A stretch of DNA of 64,000 nucleotides from Sphingomonas hankyongi (GTDB lineage Bacteria > Pseudomonadota > Alphaproteobacteria > Sphingomonadales > Sphingomonadaceae). The notes beneath the pieces are model-generated. The model worked only from the letters and a program-made list of their open reading frames with translations. It did no database searches and was not told where the DNA came from. Numbering within the stretch: position 1 is the first letter of the stretch; each line of letters opens with the position of its first letter. A program made the translations under genes and the position numbers. Below, piece by piece: positions 60,152-64,000 of this stretch. The stretch spans positions 310,001-374,000 of the forward strand of contig NZ_JAMGBE010000001.1 of NCBI RefSeq assembly GCF_023516575.1, written 5' to 3'.

Positions 60152-62590
60152 ATGTCCATGCGCATGCTGATCGACGCGCGCCACCCGGAGGAGACCCGGG
60201 TTGCGGTCGTGAAGGGAAACCGGATTGAGGAGTTCGACTTCGAATCCGCGGAGCACAAACAGCTCAAAGGGAATATCTATCTAGCCAAGGTTACCAGGGT
60301 GGAGCCGTCGCTCCAGGCGGCCTTCATCGATTATGGCGGCAACCGCCACGGCTTCCTGGCCTTCAGCGAGATCCATCCGGATTATTATCAGATTCCCAAG
60401 GCGGATCGCGAGGCTTTGCTTCGCGAAGAGGCCGAGCACGCCGCCGAGGAAGAGCGGCTTCGCGCGGCCGAATATGAAGCCGCGGAAAGTGACGAAATCG
60501 ACGACGACGAGGGCCCTGCGGACGCAGAGGTCACCGAGGCCGCCGCGACCGCCACGGCCTCCGAGGCGGGCACCGGTTCGAACCGCTCTCCAGTCGATGA
60601 ATCCGCGGCGGATGAGCTCCGGCGCAAGCGCCAGGAGCTGCGCCGGCGCTACAAGATCCAGGATGTCATCCAGCGGCGTCAGGTCCTGCTCGTGCAGGTC
60701 GTCAAGGAAGAGCGCGGCAACAAGGGTGCGGCGCTCACCACCTATCTGAGCCTGGCGGGCCGCTATTGCGTGCTGATGCCGAATACCAGCCACGGCGGCG
60801 GCATTTCGCGCAAGATCTCCAACGGCGCCGACCGCAAGCGCCTGAAGTCGATCATGACGGACCTGAAGCTGCCATCGACCATGGGGCTGATCGTCCGCAC
60901 CGCTGGCCTCCAGCGGACCAAGACCGAGATCAAGCGCGATTTTGACTATCTCGCGCGGCTTTGGGACGAGATCCGCGAGCGCACGCTTTCGAGCACCGCT
61001 CCTGCATTGATCTACCGCGACAGCGACCTCATCAAACGCGCCATCCGCGATCTCTACCACCGCGAGATCGAGCAGGTGATCGTCGAGGGCGAGGAGGGGT
61101 TCAAGGCTGCCCGCGGCTTCATGAAGCTGCTGATGCCGAGCCACGTTCGCCGCGTTCAGCTTCACAGCGAAAGCACGCCCCTGTTCCAGCGCCACGGCGT
61201 GGAAGACCAGCTCAGCGCGATGTACCAGCCGGTCGTCCAGCTGAAATCGGGCGGCTACCTGGTCATCAATCCGACCGAGGCGCTGGTCTCGATCGACATC
61301 AACTCCGGGCGGTCGACGCGCGAGCACAATATCGAGCAGACCGCGTTCAACACGAACATCGAAGCCGCCACCGAGATCGCGCGCCAGTTGCGCCTGCGTG
61401 ACATGGCCGGCCTCGTCGTCATCGACTTCATCGACATGGAACAGAACAGCCATGTCCGTAAGGTCGAGAAGGCGATGAAAGAGGCGCTCAAGAACGACCG
61501 CGCCCGCATCCAGGTCGGCCGAATTTCCAGTTTCGGCCTCATGGAGATGAGCCGCCAGCGGCTGCGCACCGGCGTGCTTGAAGCCTCGACCAAGCCATGC
61601 CCGCATTGCGAAGGCACGGGACTGATGCGGACGGCGGCATCGGCAGGCCTGTCCGCCCTGCGGATCATCGAAGATGAGGCAGCGCGCGGCCGCGGCGAAA
61701 AGGTGTTGCTCCGCGCCGGTCGCGAAGCAGCGGTCTACGTCCTCAACAAGAAGCGCTCCGAGCTTGCCGACATCGAGCTTCGCTACGGCGTCTCGATCGA
61801 GATCGCGATCGACGAGACGTTCGAAGGTGCCAAGATGGCCGTCGAAGCGTCCGGCCCAAGGCCGGTCGCGGCGGCCCCGCGCGCCGAAGCACCTGTCGTC
61901 GAAGAGGACGAGGACGAGGAGGAAACCCTCGAAATCTCGCTGGAGGAAGAAGAGGGCGAGGACATCGAGGCCTATGCCGAGGAGCCGGCCCGCGAAGAGC
62001 GCCAGGGTCGTCGTCGGCGCCGCCGCCGTCGCGGCGGGCGCGGCCGCGGCCGCCGTGAAGAAGCGGAAGGCGGCGCGGAGGAAGCGAAGCAATCCGAAGC
62101 ATCCGAAGAGGCGCCGGCGCAATCTCAAGAACAAGTCGACGAGGAGCCGCAAGCCGAGCGCGAACAGGCCCCTCGGAAGCGTCGTCGTCGCGGCAAGCGA
62201 AGCGACGTGGAGGCGATCGAACCGGACAGCTCGCCGATGGTAGAGCGGCCGATCGACGAGGAACCGCCGATCGCCGAGACCCAGCCGGCCGAGGAGTCGA
62301 AGCCCAAGCGCCGGCGGTCGAAGAAGGTGGCCGCCGAAGAGACTCCGGTGTCGGTGCCTGAGCCGGCTCCAGCCGAAGCTCCTCCGGCCGAAACCGTCGA
62401 CCAGGCAGCGCCTGCTACGGAGACACCGGCAAAGCGCGCCCGGAAGCCACGAGCCAAGAAGGTCGCTGACCAGGCCGCACCAGCAGAGGCCGCTCCGGCC
62501 GATGCGGTCGCCGTACCGGCAGCGAACAACGATACCGCGCTGGACGAGGGCGAGCCGCGTCGCGGCTGGTGGCAGCGCACCTTCGGGTAA
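60152..62590 (+). CDS. rne: Ribonuclease E/G
   Basis: The 812-residue endoribonuclease starts mRNA decay and processes RNA precursors. The S1 domain begins GNIYLAKVTRVEPSLQAAFIDYG and is interrupted by an acidic insertion of about 90 residues (from EEAEHAAEEE to the ELRRRYKIQDV restart), common in alphaproteobacteria. The DNase I-like catalytic segment contains VVIDFIDMEQNSHVRKVE and the zinc-link is CPHCEGTG. The C-terminal 250 residues are low-complexity, alternating acidic runs with Arg-rich runs (RRRRRRRGGRGRGRR), the degradosome scaffold and RNA-binding part. GGAG lies upstream of the ATG. Confidence 0.96.
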   Translation: MSMRMLIDARHPEETRVAVVKGNRIEEFDFESAEHKQLKGNIYLAKVTRVEPSLQAAFIDYGGNRHGFLAFSEIHPDYYQIPKADREALLREEAEHAAEEERLRAAEYEAAESDEIDDDEGPADAEVTEAAATATASEAGTGSNRSPVDESAADELRRKRQELRRRYKIQDVIQRRQVLLVQVVKEERGNKGAALTTYLSLAGRYCVLMPNTSHGGGISRKISNGADRKRLKSIMTDLKLPSTMGLIVRTAGLQRTKTEIKRDFDYLARLWDEIRERTLSSTAPALIYRDSDLIKRAIRDLYHREIEQVIVEGEEGFKAARGFMKLLMPSHVRRVQLHSESTPLFQRHGVEDQLSAMYQPVVQLKSGGYLVINPTEALVSIDINSGRSTREHNIEQTAFNTNIEAATEIARQLRLRDMAGLVVIDFIDMEQNSHVRKVEKAMKEALKNDRARIQVGRISSFGLMEMSRQRLRTGVLEASTKPCPHCEGTGLMRTAASAGLSALRIIEDEAARGRGEKVLLRAGREAAVYVLNKKRSELADIELRYGVSIEIAIDETFEGAKMAVEASGPRPVAAAPRAEAPVVEEDEDEEETLEISLEEEEGEDIEAYAEEPAREERQGRRRRRRRRGGRGRGRREEAEGGAEEAKQSEASEEAPAQSQEQVDEEPQAEREQAPRKRRRRGKRSDVEAIEPDSSPMVERPIDEEPPIAETQPAEESKPKRRRSKKVAAEETPVSVPEPAPAEAPPAETVDQAAPATETPAKRARKPRAKKVADQAAPAEAAPADAVAVPAANNDTALDEGEPRRGWWQRTFG

Positions 62591-62642
62591 GTAGGCAGCT
62601 TTTCATCGCGCGTTCAGGCGCAAAGATGGTAAGCCGCCCCCG

Positions 62643-64000
62643 ATGACATCACCGGTCTCCCGGCTTGCGCGTCTGGTAATGCTCGCGCTGATGCTGTTTT
62701 CTGTCAGCTGGCAGCCCGCAGCCGCGCAGGACTCTGGTCCCTCGATCCTTCGCGACAGCGAGACGGAAGCCCTGTTCCGCGACGCCTCTCTGCCGCTCAT
62801 CCTGGCTGCCAACCTGGATCCGAACAGCGTGCAGGTCGTCCTTTTGGGCGATCCGGAGATCAACGCCTTCGTCGCGACGGGGCAGACCGTCTACATTCAG
62901 TCCGGCCTGCTGCTTGCTGCGGACGACGTTGGTCAGGTCCAGGGCGTGATCGCGCACGAGCTCGGGCACGTTGCCGGCGGTCACTCGATCCGCCTGCAGC
63001 AGGGTGCAAACCAGGCCACGGGCATAACCATCGCGACGATGGTGCTCGCCGTTCTTGCGATGGCGGCAGGCGCCGGCGAGGCAGGCATGGGCATCTTGGC
63101 GGCCGGCCAGCAGGCCGCGATGGGGGAGTTCCTGGCTTTTAGCCGAACCCAGGAAAGCTCAGCAGACCAGGCCGGCGCGAAATATCTGTCGAAAGCGGGC
63201 ATCAGCGGGCGCGGGCTGCTGAAGTTCTTCAGCAAGCTGCAGAATCAGGAATATCGGCTCGCGATCTATGCAACCGACAGCTACGCCCGGACGCACCCGC
63301 TCTCATCGGAACGCATTCAGGCACTAGAGCAGGAATTCCGGCAGGATCCGGCCTGGTCGCACCCTGTCGACCCCGGGCTCGAGGCGCGCTTCGAGCGCGT
63401 AAAGGCGAAGCTTCTCGGCTTCTCGAACCCGAAGCAAGCCGTTGTGAAATATCCCGAGACGGACCAAAGCATTCCGGCACATTATGCGCGAGCCTATGCC
63501 TACCACGTCGGCGGTTATCCGGACAAAGCGCAGTCCGAGGCCGATGCGCTGCTGGCCGCCGACCCCCACGATCCCTATTTCCTGGAGCTTAAGGGACAGG
63601 TCCTGCTCGAAGGCGGCAAGCCTGCCGAGGCCATAGCGCCGCTTCGCGAGGCGACTACGCGTTCCGGAAATGCACCCCTCATTGCGGCCATGCTCGGGCA
63701 TGCCCTCGTGGCGACCGAGGATGCCAAGAACTTCGTGGAGGCGAAGCAGGTCCTGAAGACCGCCGTGGCCCGCGACAATAAGAACCCATTCGCCTGGTAT
63801 CAGCTGGGGATCATTTACGACCGCGAGGGCGATCAGGCGCGCGCCGCGCTGGCGACTGCCGAACGAAACAATCTCGAGGACAATCCGAAGCTCGCCCTCG
63901 CCAGCGCGCAGACCGCAATGAAGGGCATCCCGCAAGGGTCGCCCGACTGGCTTCGCGCGCAGGATATCGCCATGGTTTCCAAGGCCGAGCTGGCCAAGAA
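62643..64000 (+). CDS. M48-family metalloprotease with TPR region, BepA-like (3' truncated by the window edge)
   Basis: An open frame from the ATG at 62643 runs off the end of the window (452 codons visible). A Sec signal ends near residue 29 (QPAAAQ). The zinc motif HELGH is at residues 105-109 in VQGVIAHELGHVAGGH, and a Glu ligand follows in QESSADQAGAKYL. A hydrophobic stretch (ATMVLAVLAMAAGAGEAGMG) and a C-terminal TPR-like region (AYAYHVGGYPDKAQSEADALL, LIAAMLGHALVA) complete the BepA/YfgC layout. It would guard outer-membrane protein assembly in the periplasm by degrading misfolded barrels. Confidence 0.9.
   Translation, partial: MTSPVSRLARLVMLALMLFSVSWQPAAAQDSGPSILRDSETEALFRDASLPLILAANLDPNSVQVVLLGDPEINAFVATGQTVYIQSGLLLAADDVGQVQGVIAHELGHVAGGHSIRLQQGANQATGITIATMVLAVLAMAAGAGEAGMGILAAGQQAAMGEFLAFSRTQESSADQAGAKYLSKAGISGRGLLKFFSKLQNQEYRLAIYATDSYARTHPLSSERIQALEQEFRQDPAWSHPVDPGLEARFERVKAKLLGFSNPKQAVVKYPETDQSIPAHYARAYAYHVGGYPDKAQSEADALLAADPHDPYFLELKGQVLLEGGKPAEAIAPLREATTRSGNAPLIAAMLGHALVATEDAKNFVEAKQVLKTAVARDNKNPFAWYQLGIIYDREGDQARAALATAERNNLEDNPKLALASAQTAMKGIPQGSPDWLRAQDIAMVSKAELAK

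Noticed and set aside
61905-62480. Repetitive GC-rich tract as a separate element
   Set aside because: It is the acidic and Arg-rich scaffold tail of RNase E, in frame throughout.

Overview
The window is high-G+C chromosomal DNA from an alphaproteobacterium, most likely of the order Sphingomonadales. This rests on gene content and protein style: rpoB/rpoC of alphaproteobacterial length, an RNase E with an acidic insertion in its S1 domain, TonB-dependent receptor and Tat-exported PhoD types, many GTG/TTG starts, and tightly overlapping genes (ATGA, GTGA, TGATG junctions). No ribosomal RNA, prophage, CRISPR array or classical insertion sequence is visible. One tRNA gene (Glu, UUC) is present.

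Layout. 1-8.5 kb: end of a probable outer-membrane beta-barrel gene, uvrB, a small HNH protein, envelope and membrane proteins, glpX, recJ and tRNA-Glu. 8.5-14.7 kb, minus strand: a formaldehyde-detoxification operon (frmA, cupin, VOC protein, fghA) with a glutamine amidotransferase in front and phoD behind. 14.8-19.5 kb, plus strand: five translationally coupled genes (SDR, enoyl-CoA hydratase, acyl-CoA dehydrogenase, RidA, aryl-CoA ligase) resembling the lower part of a 2-aminobenzoyl-CoA pathway but without its monooxygenase. 19.4-27.2 kb, minus strand: a propionyl-CoA to succinyl-CoA operon (pccB, osmC-like, mce, SRAP, mcm, pccA). 27.4-33.3 kb: a glycan island with a glycosyltransferase, UDP-galactopyranose mutase, a GH43-like protein and two paralogous TIM-barrel glycosidases. 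33.4-38.1 kb: histidine phosphatase, NAD(P)HX dehydratase, pyruvate kinase, alpha/beta hydrolase and TetR. 38.2-42.7 kb: TonB-dependent receptor, LysR regulator and sulfotransferase. 43-51.5 kb: rpoB-rpoC with a strong terminator. 51.5-64 kb: two entericidin-like lipoproteins, thyA, a RadC-like JAB protein, corA, a lipoprotein methyltransferase, prfB, PBP1A, an amidase, rne, and the start of a BepA-like M48 protease.

The most interesting signal is in the propionate operon. Three of its junctions carry paired-palindrome elements with one architecture: two hairpin units in inverted orientation, GT ends outward and CCA ends inward. Two are 67-bp doublets with a nearly identical 11-nt spacer. The third is a 411-bp element with perfect 29-bp inverted ends enclosing a small GIY-YIG endonuclease gene. 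Subtracting each element leaves gaps of 12, 17 and 16 bp, as expected for a compact operon that was invaded. This looks like a REPIN/RAYT-type arrangement with a GIY-YIG nuclease in place of the usual tyrosine transposase. The mobilisation model is inference; the repeats, their geometry and the enclosed gene are visible directly.
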